From the NCBI GenBank assembly GCA_018064665.1, contig JAGHUV010000015.1, positions 1-41,576 of the forward strand: a stretch of 41,576 nt of DNA, in the 5' to 3' direction. Positions 15,697-24,356 of the stretch are shown one piece after another. How positions within the stretch are numbered: position 1 is the first letter of the stretch; every line of letters starts with the position of its first letter. This DNA is from Candidatus Crickella caballi (GTDB lineage Bacteria > Bacillota > Clostridia > Peptostreptococcales > Anaerovoracaceae). The position numbers were made by a program, and so were the translations under genes. A model generated the notes under the pieces. The model was not told where the DNA came from. It was given only the letters and a program-made list of their open reading frames with translations, and made no database searches.

Positions 15697-16277
15697 TGGC
15701 AAACTTAATTGTTATCTTTCTTTCGATAGTATTAGTTAATAACTTCCTGCTGTCGCAGTTCCTTGGAATCTGTTCATTCCTCGGTGTATCCAACAAAATG
15801 AGCTCTGCTGTAGGTATGTCCGGCGCTGTAGTATTTGTAATGGTACTCGCTGAGGCAGTTACATGGCCTGTTCAGCAGCTGCTTGACAAATACGAGATCG
15901 GATATCTGCAGACAGTAGTATTCATCCTCGTAATCGCTGCACTTGTACAGTTCGTAGAGATGTTCATGAAGAAGTTCCTGCCATCCCTCCAGAAGGCTCT
16001 TGGTATTTACCTTCCTCTGATCACTACAAACTGCGCTATTCTCGGTGCAACAATTAACGCTATAACTTATGAGTATTCCTTTGCACAGTCCATGGTATAT
16101 GCCTTCGGTGCAGGATGCGGTTATGCAGTAGCTATGATTCTCTTCGCAGGAATCCGTGAGGAGAAGCTCTACAGTGATGATGCAATCCCAACTCCATTCA
16201 AGGGAGTTCCGATCATCCTTGTAAGTGCTACTATCATGTCGCTTTCATTCATGGGCTTCACAGGAATGTTCCAGTAA
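15696..16277 (+). CDS. rnfA: Rnf complex subunit RnfA
   Basis: A 193-residue membrane subunit homologous to NqrE and RnfE, with six hydrophobic segments. The motifs NNFLLSQFLGICSFLGVS and LPLITTNCAILG supply the two Cys ligands that pair with those of RnfE for the intramembrane iron-sulfur centre. Length is exactly as in the family. It overlaps rnfE by one base, and rnfB follows after 12 bp with an AGGAGGTGG ribosome binding site. Confidence 0.97.
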   Translation: MANLIVIFLSIVLVNNFLLSQFLGICSFLGVSNKMSSAVGMSGAVVFVMVLAEAVTWPVQQLLDKYEIGYLQTVVFILVIAALVQFVEMFMKKFLPSLQKALGIYLPLITTNCAILGATINAITYEYSFAQSMVYAFGAGCGYAVAMILFAGIREEKLYSDDAIPTPFKGVPIILVSATIMSLSFMGFTGMFQ

Positions 16278-16289
16278 GGAGGTGGAGTA

Positions 16290-17189
16290 ATGGGTAGTGT
16301 TATGACACCTGTACTGGTCGTTGCAGTTATCGGTATGCTTTGCGCAGGACTTCTGGTTGTTGCTTCTAAGGTTTTCTTCGTAGAAGTAGACGAAAGAATC
16401 ACACAGGTTAGAGAGTGCCTCCCTGGCGCTAACTGCGGTGGATGCGGATTCGCAGGATGCGACGACTATGCTGCAAATCTTGTTGAAGATGAAACTATGC
16501 CTTGCACAAAGTGCGCACCTGGTGGTGCTGCAGCTGCAGAGGCAATTGCTAAGGTTCTTGGAAGAGATGCCGGCTCAGCAGAGCCACAGGTTGCTCAGGT
16601 ACTTTGCAATGGTACCTGCGGAGCATCCAAGAAGGTTCTTGAGTGGCAGGGACTTCAGTCCTGCAAGGGAGCAAAGGGTTGGTTCTCAACTCCTAATGCT
16701 TGCATGTTCGGATGTATCGGACTTGGAGACTGCGTAAATGTATGTGAGTTCCAGGGAATCGGTATCGTAGATGGTGTTGCAAGGGTCAACAGAAACAACT
16801 GCGTAGCATGCGGTATGTGCGCAAATGTATGCCCACAGCAGATCATCAAGCTGGTACCTCAGAAGAGCATGGTTCATGTTGTGTGCTCATCCACAGACAA
16901 GGGAGCTGTTGCTCGCAAGAATTGCGACAATGCATGTATTGGCTGCATGAAGTGCACCAAGGCTTGCAACTTCGACGCAATTACTGTTGAGGATAACCTT
17001 GCAAGAATTGATTATTCCAAGTGCAAGAGCTGCGGAATGTGCGTAACTCAGTGTCCTACAGGCGCACTGAACACACTGAAGCCAATGACTAAGGAAGCTT
17101 TCGATAAGCTTAAGGAAAATACTGACAAGGCTATCGCAAAGAAGGCTGAAAAGGCAAAGGCTGCAGCAGCTGCTGCTAAGGCTGAGTAA
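16290..17189 (+). CDS. rnfB: Rnf complex subunit RnfB (ferredoxin entry)
   Basis: A 299-residue iron-sulfur subunit that receives electrons from reduced ferredoxin. An N-terminal membrane helix (residues about 5-30) is followed by a Fe-S domain with CLPGANCGGCGFAGC and then by several ferredoxin-like motifs: CVACGMCANVCP, CIGCMKCTKACN and CKSCGMCVTQCP. The C-terminus is an Ala/Lys-rich tail (residues about 265-299) seen in several clostridial RnfB proteins. A strong AGGAGGTGG site precedes the start. The operon ends here at a clear terminator. Confidence 0.97.
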   Translation: MGSVMTPVLVVAVIGMLCAGLLVVASKVFFVEVDERITQVRECLPGANCGGCGFAGCDDYAANLVEDETMPCTKCAPGGAAAAEAIAKVLGRDAGSAEPQVAQVLCNGTCGASKKVLEWQGLQSCKGAKGWFSTPNACMFGCIGLGDCVNVCEFQGIGIVDGVARVNRNNCVACGMCANVCPQQIIKLVPQKSMVHVVCSSTDKGAVARKNCDNACIGCMKCTKACNFDAITVEDNLARIDYSKCKSCGMCVTQCPTGALNTLKPMTKEAFDKLKENTDKAIAKKAEKAKAAAAAAKAE

Positions 17190-17210
17190 TCTGTTTTATC
17201 AGAGATAAAT

Positions 17211-17250
17211 AAAGAAGGTACACTCTGAAGTGCACCTTCTTTTATTTTGT
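17211..17250 (+). terminator. Intrinsic terminator of the rnf operon
   Basis: AAAGAAGGTACACT and AGTGCACCTTCTTT pair around a CTGA loop, followed by TATTTTG. The A-run on the left lets it also serve the convergent birA transcript. Confidence 0.9.
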
Positions 17251-17265
17251 GTTTTATGAGGCAGA

Positions 17266-17853
17266 TCAGTGAAGTTTAGTCAGAGCCTCGAGCAACTCTT
17301 CAACAAGCTGCTTGTGGTCGCAATCGGGCTCCAGAAAACCTATGATATCGGCAAGCCGGTTTCCTTCTGTGTCCAACAGATCTTCAGGAATGTCGATTTT
17401 CTCGCAGTTAATGCCTATTCCTACGATGATGAAATATCGGCCGCTGTTGTCCGGATAATCCACGCGTTCGGTAAGGATTCCCGCAAGCTTCTTATCACCC
17501 TTAAGAATGTCATTGATCGGCTTGATGTGAAGCCCATCTTCGGTATGCGACTGCAATACAGGAAGAATCAGTTCGGCAACTTCAGTTGTAACACCCAGAA
17601 GCTCTTCCTCGGAATATCGGCGCTCATATGCGTAGCTCATATATATGCCTGAGCCGCTCGGCGAATAGAAAACCTTGCCGTATCTTCCGCGGCCGTTGGT
17701 CTGAGCGTCTGCAGTGACAAGAATCGGAAGAACATCGCCGTAATACACACTGCCGTCGCAAGCCGTTGTATAGGAGCCAAGAACGATTTCCTTGGCTTTG
17801 TCGTTGGTGGAGCCGATGGACTCATAATGTACTGTTATAGGTTCTTTGTTCAT
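17266..17853 (-). CDS. birA: Biotin--[acetyl-CoA-carboxylase] ligase
   Basis: A 195-residue biotin protein ligase that attaches biotin to carboxylase carrier proteins. Visible motifs are the substrate-recognition STNDKAK, the biotinyl-AMP loop NGRGRYGKVFYSPSGSGIYMS and KPINDILKGDKKLAGIL (usually KPWND). It lacks the N-terminal HTH domain, so it is a group I enzyme and not a repressor, and is shorter than most. I start at 17853 because AAGGAG stands 8 bp upstream. The gene follows the Gx-type transporter by 4 bp and is the last of a three-gene - strand operon. Confidence 0.88.
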   Translation of the reverse strand: MNKEPITVHYESIGSTNDKAKEIVLGSYTTACDGSVYYGDVLPILVTADAQTNGRGRYGKVFYSPSGSGIYMSYAYERRYSEEELLGVTTEVAELILPVLQSHTEDGLHIKPINDILKGDKKLAGILTERVDYPDNSGRYFIIVGIGINCEKIDIPEDLLDTEGNRLADIIGFLEPDCDHKQLVEELLEALTKLH

Positions 17854-17857
17854 AAGC

Positions 17858-18397
17858 TCAGCTCCTTGAAAGCGCACGAAGTATTAAGGTTGCGGCAATG
17901 CCGATGGCTATTCCGCTGACTATGCCGCTGAAAAGAAGGACAGGAAAATAGAAGAATATTCGCATATCCTCGATGAGTGCGGCTGCAACGAGAAGCTGTC
18001 CGAGGTTGTGAAGTACGCCTCCGGTCATGCTCACTCCTGCAATGCTGAAGAGTTTGGTCCTCTTGAGTAATACCATTCCCGCAAAGCTGACAGCAGCACC
18101 GGCAAGTGAGTACAGCATGCCGAATAGACCGTTGAAAAGAAGCCCTGCTACGACGATTCGTATAACGCTTACGGCTGCAGCATCCTTCCATCCGAATTTG
18201 TACAGCGCAATGATGGTCACTGTGTTGGCAATTCCCAACTTAATACCCGGAATGCCCGGGTTGTATGGTATAATTGCTTCTACGTATGAGAAAATCAAAG
18301 CGAGAGAGGCCATGAGCGCAATGCGGGCTACCGTTTGTGATGAACTGCGGTGATTGCTTCGCTTAGGCTGAGGTGTATTATTTGCTGACTGCATCAT
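17858..18397 (-). CDS. Gx transporter family membrane protein (heptaprenyl diphosphate synthase component I-like)
   Basis: A 179-residue protein with about five to six membrane segments and an N-terminal basic, Ser/Asn-rich tail. The segment YVEAIIPYNPGIPGIKLGIANTVT is characteristic of the family annotated as Gx transporter or heptaprenyl diphosphate synthase component I. It resembles ECF S components and is often found beside NusG-II and ApbE genes. The start is either ATG 18397 or ATG 18394; GGAGGTG at 18407-18401 fits both. It overlaps the NusG-II gene by 20 bp. Its ligand is unknown; a link to flavin or quinone supply for the Rnf system is only inferred from position. Confidence 0.8.
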   Translation of the reverse strand: MMQSANNTPQPKRSNHRSSSQTVARIALMASLALIFSYVEAIIPYNPGIPGIKLGIANTVTIIALYKFGWKDAAAVSVIRIVVAGLLFNGLFGMLYSLAGAAVSFAGMVLLKRTKLFSIAGVSMTGGVLHNLGQLLVAAALIEDMRIFFYFPVLLFSGIVSGIAIGIAATLILRALSRS

Positions 18398-18773
18398 AAC
18401 CACCTCCGTTTCCTTCGATTTTGACAACTATTCTGTTAGGCAGGCAGATGATGCTTTCGCCTGCTGAAGAGATTGCGGCGTGCCTTACACATACCTGGTT
18501 ATGACAGGAGGCAGCCTCCATGCGAACCTTGCCGTTCTCGATTACAACGGTGTTGTATACGGAATCGGCGTCTTTATTATGTGCAGCATCGCTTTGTATG
18601 TCTATGCTGCGATCTTCCATGAGCGAATAAGTGCCGTAGAGTTCGCCGCCCTGAGTGATCACGACCTTGTCGCCGGTGCTTTTGCCATGCGAAACAAGGA
18701 TAGTGCTCGCAATGCCGAGAGCTATCAGAATTATAAAAAGTATAATATCTGCTTTGGTGAGGTATTTTTTCAT
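18378..18773 (-). CDS. NusG domain II-containing protein
   Basis: A 131-residue protein with one N-terminal membrane helix (residues about 8-28) and an exported domain of the NusG-II type. It includes the Cys-containing segment SCHNQVCVRHAAI and the end motif IICLPNRIVVKI. Despite the name it is not a transcription factor; the function is unknown. The two cysteines might bind a cofactor or form a disulfide. It is the first gene of the - strand operon with the Gx protein and birA. Its start codon shares two base pairs with the divergent apbE start (CATG at 18771-18774). Confidence 0.82.
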   Translation of the reverse strand: MKKYLTKADIILFIILIALGIASTILVSHGKSTGDKVVITQGGELYGTYSLMEDRSIDIQSDAAHNKDADSVYNTVVIENGKVRMEAASCHNQVCVRHAAISSAGESIICLPNRIVVKIEGNGGGYDAVSK

Positions 18774-19818
18774 GAAAAAACGCTTAGTAATTCTTTCTTT
18801 AATATTTGTCGCTATGATTATAACACAGACAGCGTGCAGTAGCGAGGCGGAGCCTGTCAGCGTCGATAACTACTATCTCGACACAAGCTGCAATATTACT
18901 GTGTACGGGACCGGGGAATACGGAACGGCCAATGCGGATGCAAAGCCGGAGCTGGACGAGGAGATTGCCAAGAATGCAATCGACGAGGCATATGCTCTGT
19001 GCGCGCAGATGGAGAAGAAGATAAGCAAGACTATAGAGGTGTCGGATGTCAGCAGAATCAACAATGCCAATGGCGAATGGGTCGAAGTCTGTGACTGGAC
19101 AGCCGAACTTCTCGGTAAAGGAATAGAATACAGTAAATTATCCGATGGGGATTTTGATATTACTATTGGCGGGGTCACGGCTCTGTGGGACTTCCATGCG
19201 CTGGAGCCGAAGCTGCCGAATAGTGATGAATTGTCGGCAGCAGCTCAGCACGTACATTACGATTGCATTGAGCTTGACGGCAATCGTGTACGGCTGAGCG
19301 ACCCCGCCGCTCAACTCGATCTTGGCGGAATAGCCAAGGGATATATCGGAGATAAGATGGCAGATTGCCTGATCGAAAACAAAGTGAATTCGGCAATCAT
19401 CAATCTTGGCGGAAATATAATATGCATCGGCTCCAAGCCTTCGGGCGATGATTTTTCGATTGGCATAGAGACTCCGTACAGTGACAGAAGCGAAATCTCG
19501 GGCGTTCTCAATCTCTCGGACAAGACGGCTGTAACTTCGGGAGTATACGAAAGATACTTTGAAATTGACGGAAAGAAATATCATCACATTCTGAGTACTG
19601 AGACAGGATATCCTGTCGACAGCGATGTGGTTGCTGTATCGCTGGTAACAGACATAGGCAGATCCGCAGATATAGATGCACTTGGTACGATTTGCCTGAT
19701 CAAGGGTGTGGATCAGGGACTCAAACTGATAGAGTCGATAGATGGTGTAGAGGCTTGCTTCACCAGGGAAGACGGAAGCAAGGTGCTGAGCTCCGGCATG
19801 GAAATCAGCGAACCATAG
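18772..19818 (+). CDS. apbE: FAD:protein FMN transferase
   Basis: A 348-residue enzyme that transfers FMN from FAD onto Thr or Ser of target proteins outside the membrane, here most likely RnfD (Thr161) and RnfG (Ser168). The N-terminus is a signal peptide with a weak lipobox (TQTAC, Cys22). The family motifs DLGGIAKGYIGDKM, AIINLGGNI and TSGVYERYFEIDGKKYHHIL are present. I start at ATG 18772, preceded by GGTGAGG. Earlier in-frame codons lie inside the divergent NusG-II gene. It lies 1.6 kb from the rnf operon and faces the opposite way from the operon between them. Confidence 0.93.
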   Translation: MKKRLVILSLIFVAMIITQTACSSEAEPVSVDNYYLDTSCNITVYGTGEYGTANADAKPELDEEIAKNAIDEAYALCAQMEKKISKTIEVSDVSRINNANGEWVEVCDWTAELLGKGIEYSKLSDGDFDITIGGVTALWDFHALEPKLPNSDELSAAAQHVHYDCIELDGNRVRLSDPAAQLDLGGIAKGYIGDKMADCLIENKVNSAIINLGGNIICIGSKPSGDDFSIGIETPYSDRSEISGVLNLSDKTAVTSGVYERYFEIDGKKYHHILSTETGYPVDSDVVAVSLVTDIGRSADIDALGTICLIKGVDQGLKLIESIDGVEACFTREDGSKVLSSGMEISEP

Positions 19819-19844
19819 AAAACAGGTAGTGAGAGCGGTAATTA

Positions 19845-20804
19845 ATGTCAAACAGAACTAAAGGTAATCTTCTCCTGCTGCTGACCGCAGTAGTATGGGG
19901 AACAGGATTTATAGCACAGAAAATAGGAAATAATTATCTGCCACCGATGACGTTTAATGCACTGAGGCAGCTGGTGGCAACAGCGGAAATATGTCCGATG
20001 GCGATATTCGCGCTTAAGAAGTCGGGATATCTGTCCGCTTCACATAACAGTGCCGAAGAGCTTGCATACAAGAAGAAGAAAATGGCAAGGGCCGGGGTTA
20101 TCAGCGGCCTTTTTATGCTGCTCGGCTCCATGACTCAGCAGATGGGAATGGTTACGGTTTCGGCAGGAAAGTCAGGCTTCATATCTTCGCTTTACATTGT
20201 GTTTACACCTATTTTCGCGGTTGCGATAGGTAAGCGTGTCAAACCCAAAACCATCATCAGCCTTGTCGTTGCGGTTGCCGGCTTTTCGCTTTTGAGTCTC
20301 AAGGGAGGCCTTGGCGGTGCGACTGCGGGCGACTGGCTGACTCTGATTTCGGCGATAGGCTTTGGCGGGCAGATCGTGGCAGTAGGATGCTTTGTTGATA
20401 AGGATAACAGTCTGCTTTTATCTGTGATGCAGCTTGGATTCAGCGGCGCGGTAGGACTGGTTATAGCGCTGATGGTGGAGGATCCTACTATGGCTCAGCT
20501 GAGCGCGGGTCTGCTTCCGATGCTGTATTCCGGACTGATACCCGGAGCGCTTGGCTTCACCTTTCAGATCATGGGACAGAAGTATGCTGACCCGACAACT
20601 GCGGCATTGCTGATGAGTCTTGAGGCTGTCTTCGCTGCTGTTTTCGGAGGACTTATGCTTGGAGAGACTATGACGGGCAGAGAATTGCTCGGCTGTGCGG
20701 TGATATTTGTAGCGATAATTATGGATCAGATTGATTTACAGCCGGAAAACATAAAATTTTTAAAGAAAATAGTGCGAATTTCAGAAAAAAAGAATAGAAT
20801 ATAA
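19845..20804 (+). CDS. EamA family transporter (drug/metabolite transporter superfamily)
   Basis: A 319-residue membrane protein with about ten hydrophobic segments and two EamA domains. The first helix has LLTAVVWGTGFIAQKIG, and a basic loop with KKKKM (residues about 76-80) stands between helices 2 and 3. The last 25 residues are Lys-rich and cytoplasmic. The substrate is unknown. It follows apbE by 26 bp and may be cotranscribed with it. It is not closely similar to the EamA protein at 9317-10225, so it is not a recent duplicate. Confidence 0.9.
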   Translation: MSNRTKGNLLLLLTAVVWGTGFIAQKIGNNYLPPMTFNALRQLVATAEICPMAIFALKKSGYLSASHNSAEELAYKKKKMARAGVISGLFMLLGSMTQQMGMVTVSAGKSGFISSLYIVFTPIFAVAIGKRVKPKTIISLVVAVAGFSLLSLKGGLGGATAGDWLTLISAIGFGGQIVAVGCFVDKDNSLLLSVMQLGFSGAVGLVIALMVEDPTMAQLSAGLLPMLYSGLIPGALGFTFQIMGQKYADPTTAALLMSLEAVFAAVFGGLMLGETMTGRELLGCAVIFVAIIMDQIDLQPENIKFLKKIVRISEKKNRI

Positions 20805-20847
20805 AAAAATAGCGGATATAGCAGAAAAATAGAATAAAATTAGGTCG

Positions 20848-22878
20848 ATGAAAAGATCAAAGAACGTAAAAAGAATAATGTGCATTGTTCTTTCGCTCCT
20901 TCTGATTGCAGAAGGAGTGCTTGTGATGAAGCTGCATTCCCCGTCCCATGAAGAGGCAGTAATAAAAACTGTTGATCCGGTTGAAACTGAAGACGTCTCA
21001 ACAGAAGCTGAACCGACTACCGAGATAGAGGATGTGTTTGTAGCATATGACACAGAAGGCAACAAAGTTGCGCTTGAGGACGTCGAAGCGGAGTATGATG
21101 GCTTCATATATTGTCTGAAGGATGACGATGAGTTCCGAGTTGCTGACAGCTTTGAAGAAATAGAGAAGCAGGCAGATATAGATTCAATTGAATACGTCGA
21201 ACCTAATTATTGCGTTACCTTGTTTGAGGAAGAGGACCCGGATGCGGATACGTCATCAGATGAAGAGATAGCTGATGAGGAGGAAGTCCGTGCTCCGGCC
21301 GTGGAATCCGCGGAAGAAGCTGCAGCGGAAGAATCTGTGACAGATGAAGTTGCAGCAGGAGAATCCATGGGAGAAGAAATTGAGGTGCTTGTTGATGATG
21401 AAACGACCAAGGACGCAGAACCGCTGGTTCAGGGCGACTGGATGTCTGAAATAGCCGATGGCGACAGATGGATTTTCGAAAGGCTTAATGTTAAAAATGT
21501 GCAATTCTCGACAAGCAGGGGCGTTTCAGGTGTTACTGTAGCAGTTATCGACTCAGGCTGCGCACTTAACCACAAGGGCCTTGATTACAGCAATATCGAA
21601 CGATGCAGTTTTTCTGACAAATACAAGGACGGCGGAGATGCTGTTAATAAGGGGGCAGGTCACGGAACCTCGGTTATAGGCATTATCAATGCAAGGTGGG
21701 ACTGTGCCGACGGAATTCGCGGCCTTGCGCCGGGAGCAAAGATTTTGTCGATCAAAATGTTTGACGTTGATTCGTCGACGGGAAGTACGACCGGAGGTAC
21801 GGTAGATGATGCCGTAAAAGCAATAGGCAAAGCGGTCGACAAGGGCGCTGATGTTATCAACATGAGCTTTGGTACTCTTTATCAAACCAAGTCAGTTGAG
21901 TTAGCTTGCAGGAAGGCTGCTGAATCAGGAGCTATTCTTGTGGCGTCAGCGGGAAATGATGGTAACTCCAACAAATTCTATCCGGCGTCATATGATACTG
22001 TAATATCGGCAGGAAGTATAAGTCCGGTCTCCAAACGTTCTGATTTCTCGAACTACAATGATAGCATCGATGTAGTTGCTCCGGGAGAAGAAATACCGTG
22101 CGCCCTTGCTAATGGGAAATATGCACGTCGAAACGGTACGTCTTTTTCGGCGCCTGAGGTCAGCGCTTTGGCAGCTCTTGTAAAATCCTATGACAATAAC
22201 ATAAGCGTACAGGACTTCAGAGAGATACTGAAAAAGACAAGTACGGATCTTGGTGCAGGGGGATACGACAAGTATTACGGATACGGCGCGGTGGATTTTG
22301 AAGCTACGCTTGATTATGTGAAGAGAAACGGTGCTCCAATCGGCGTAAGCGGACTTAAAACCACAGTGGGCAATGTTACGTATACCGGTTCAGCGCTTAA
22401 GCCTGCCGTTACTATCAAGAAAGGCAGATACACTCTAAGGTCAGGTGAGGATTATACAGTAAGCTACAGCGGTAATGTCTGCGTTGGCACTGGAACCGTG
22501 ATAATTACAGGAAAAGGTGATTATTACGGAAAAATAACCGGATCCTTCAAGGTGCTTCCTAAAAAAGCAACGATAAAGACTCCGGGACGGGGTAAGAATT
22601 ATATAACCGGAAAATGGAGCAGACAGTCTTCAAAGATGAAGATAAGCTCCGGCGGGTACGCAAGAATAGGCGGATACCAGGTTCAGGTTGCCAGAAACTC
22701 AAGCTTTACTTCGGGAGTAAAGACCAAGACTGTTAAGGGATACAAAAATACATCAAAGAAGATTACGAAGCTGAAGCGTAAGAGCACATATTATGTCAGA
22801 GTGAGGACCTATATAAAGAAAGGCGGAGCAACTTATTATTCAGCCTGGTCTTCAGTGAAAAAAACGAAGACAAAATAA
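20848..22878 (+). CDS. Exported subtilisin-like serine protease (S8 family) with C-terminal Ig/FnIII-like region
   Basis: A 676-residue secreted or membrane-anchored protease. An N-terminal hydrophobic segment (residues 10-28) follows a basic start. Residues about 35-195 form a propeptide-like region ending in a very acidic Glu/Asp/Ala stretch. The S8 catalytic triad is visible: Asp235 in AVIDSG, His272 in GHGTSV and Ser432 in GTSFSAP, with the oxyanion Asn in ASAGNDGNSN. Residues about 495-570 form a small beta repeat found in Clostridia surface proteins (TYTGSALKPAVTI, DYTVSYSGN), and the end is fibronectin III-like and strongly basic. No LPxTG motif is seen. The basic tail might bind the wall. 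Confidence 0.93.
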   Translation: MKRSKNVKRIMCIVLSLLLIAEGVLVMKLHSPSHEEAVIKTVDPVETEDVSTEAEPTTEIEDVFVAYDTEGNKVALEDVEAEYDGFIYCLKDDDEFRVADSFEEIEKQADIDSIEYVEPNYCVTLFEEEDPDADTSSDEEIADEEEVRAPAVESAEEAAAEESVTDEVAAGESMGEEIEVLVDDETTKDAEPLVQGDWMSEIADGDRWIFERLNVKNVQFSTSRGVSGVTVAVIDSGCALNHKGLDYSNIERCSFSDKYKDGGDAVNKGAGHGTSVIGIINARWDCADGIRGLAPGAKILSIKMFDVDSSTGSTTGGTVDDAVKAIGKAVDKGADVINMSFGTLYQTKSVELACRKAAESGAILVASAGNDGNSNKFYPASYDTVISAGSISPVSKRSDFSNYNDSIDVVAPGEEIPCALANGKYARRNGTSFSAPEVSALAALVKSYDNNISVQDFREILKKTSTDLGAGGYDKYYGYGAVDFEATLDYVKRNGAPIGVSGLKTTVGNVTYTGSALKPAVTIKKGRYTLRSGEDYTVSYSGNVCVGTGTVIITGKGDYYGKITGSFKVLPKKATIKTPGRGKNYITGKWSRQSSKMKISSGGYARIGGYQVQVARNSSFTSGVKTKTVKGYKNTSKKITKLKRKSTYYVRVRTYIKKGGATYYSAWSSVKKTKTK

Positions 22879-22955
22879 GTGTCCATGTTCTGTCCGGTAA
22901 GTATGTTTATACTGTAGACACAGTGAAAACTGTACCTTCATAACGCTCTCATAAA

Positions 22956-22992
22956 CAAAAAGGTTGCGGACTATATATCCGCAACCTTTTGC
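22956..22992. terminator. Bidirectional terminator between the protease gene and tRNA-Arg
   Basis: Arms AAAAGGTTGCGGA (22958-22970) and TCCGCAACCTTTT (22978-22990), 13 bp perfect with a 7-base loop. It has a T-run in both directions. Confidence 0.92.
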
Positions 22993-22994
22993 TT

Positions 22995-23070
22995 TGGTGT
23001 ATCGAGCGAGGATCGAACTCGCGGCCTTCTCATTCGGAGTGAGACACTCTATCCACTGAGCTACCGATAC
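22995..23070 (-). tRNA. tRNA-Arg(CCG), CCA encoded
   Basis: A 76-nt cloverleaf on the - strand. Acceptor GTATCGG pairs with TCGATAC (one G-U), the D arm begins GCTC, the anticodon stem TCTCA/TGAGA closes the loop CTCCGAA with anticodon CCG, and the T arm is GCGAG-TTCGATC-CTCGC. Discriminator A and CCA are encoded. Confidence 0.95.
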
Positions 23071-23076
23071 ATATGT

Positions 23077-23104
23077 AAGCCGAGGCTGCAGCCTCGGCTT
23101 TTGT
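23077..23104. terminator. Hairpin between gpsA and tRNA-Arg
   Basis: Perfect 10-bp arms AAGCCGAGGC and GCCTCGGCTT around TGCA. The T-run is only on the + side (TTTTG). In the direction of gpsA and the tRNA no T-run follows, so read-through into tRNA-Arg, or RNA processing, is possible. Confidence 0.7.
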
Positions 23105-23119
23105 TCTGTCATAACGGGC

Positions 23120-24115
23120 TTAACCTACAATTTCCTTCTTGTAAGGACGTCCCATGAGCTGAATCATAGCTTCCTTAACATCTATATGTCCTGTAATTGC
23201 CTTGTAGATAGCCTCCGAAATCGGCATTTCAACATTGCTCCTGTGAGCAAGCTCTACCGCTGCTTCGGCAGTAAACATACCTTCTACTACCATTCCGATT
23301 TCCTTGCGGGCTTCTTCCGGATCCATTCCCTGACCGATGAGGTCTCCGCACCGGAAGTTACGTGAGTGCTGGCTGGTGCAGGTAACGATGAGGTCGCCTA
23401 TTCCGGAAAGTCCGGCAAAGGTCTCAGCCTTAGCTCCGAGTGCGGTGCCCAGTCTCGTCATTTCTGCGATTCCTCTTGTCATCATTGCAGCGCGAGTGTT
23501 ATCTCCGTAGCCGAGTCCGTGGATAATACCGGAGCCTACAGCAAGCACGTTCTTAAGCGAGCCGCCGAGTTCAAGACCTACGATATCATCGTTGGTATAG
23601 ATTCTGAAATAATCACATCCGAAAAGCTCCTGGATGAAATTTGCGTTATCGCTGTTGCGACATGCAACGCTGACTGTAGTAGGCATTCCGATACCTACCT
23701 CTTCAGCATGTGAAGGGCCTGAAAGGACAACGTAGCGGTCCATATCGAACACCTCTTCAGCAACCTCAGACATACGCTTGAGAGTCTTCTGCTCGATACC
23801 CTTTGCAATGTTCATTACGATTGCTTTCTCAGGGATGAAAGGCAGAGCCGACTTAAGAGCGATTCTGAAAATCTGTGCAGGCAGTGAGAAAACTACTACG
23901 TCCGCATCCTTAAGTGCCTCTTCGTTATTGGTGTAAAAGTTGTAATCGCCATCAAGCTTTACGCCCGGCAGATAATCTACGTTTTCCATTGCCTCTTCCA
24001 TTCTCCGGAGGTGAGGCTCATCGATATCAAAAACATTAATACGGTGACCTTTGGCAGCAGGGATAGTTGAAAGTGCTGTACCCCAGCTTCCGGCACCTAT
24101 AAAAGTAATTGTCAT
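23120..24115 (-). CDS. gpsA: Glycerol-3-phosphate dehydrogenase [NAD(P)+]
   Basis: A 331-residue cytoplasmic enzyme that reduces dihydroxyacetone phosphate to sn-glycerol-3-phosphate for membrane lipid synthesis. The Rossmann motif FIGAGSWGTAL starts at residue 4. Also visible are MNIAKGIE, GPSHAEEV, the catalytic-lysine segment LGGSLKNVLAVGSGI, GDNTRAAMMTRG and GLSGIGDLIVTCTS. I start at 24115 (MTITFIGAG), because AAGGAG lies 7 bp upstream; an in-frame ATG at 24181 would add 22 residues not found in the family. Gene order suggests a single-gene - strand unit, with tRNA-Arg downstream. Confidence 0.96.
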   Translation of the reverse strand: MTITFIGAGSWGTALSTIPAAKGHRINVFDIDEPHLRRMEEAMENVDYLPGVKLDGDYNFYTNNEEALKDADVVVFSLPAQIFRIALKSALPFIPEKAIVMNIAKGIEQKTLKRMSEVAEEVFDMDRYVVLSGPSHAEEVGIGMPTTVSVACRNSDNANFIQELFGCDYFRIYTNDDIVGLELGGSLKNVLAVGSGIIHGLGYGDNTRAAMMTRGIAEMTRLGTALGAKAETFAGLSGIGDLIVTCTSQHSRNFRCGDLIGQGMDPEEARKEIGMVVEGMFTAEAAVELAHRSNVEMPISEAIYKAITGHIDVKEAMIQLMGRPYKKEIVG

Positions 24116-24356
24116 AATAAACTCCTTTTCAGATAGTAGATCGGACAGACATATAATTGCGTATCCGACTTCAGCACCCATTATAAACGATTTTTGATGT
24201 AATATCTATGATGGTTAAATTAAACACAAGTGCAATATTGCTATTGGTACTATCATTTTGCGCCTGAATAATGATACACTAATAAAAAAGATATACGGTT
24301 CTGCGACAATGCAAGCGTTTGCAGAGTTTCTTAAATCACAGTAAGGAAGGTGGATT

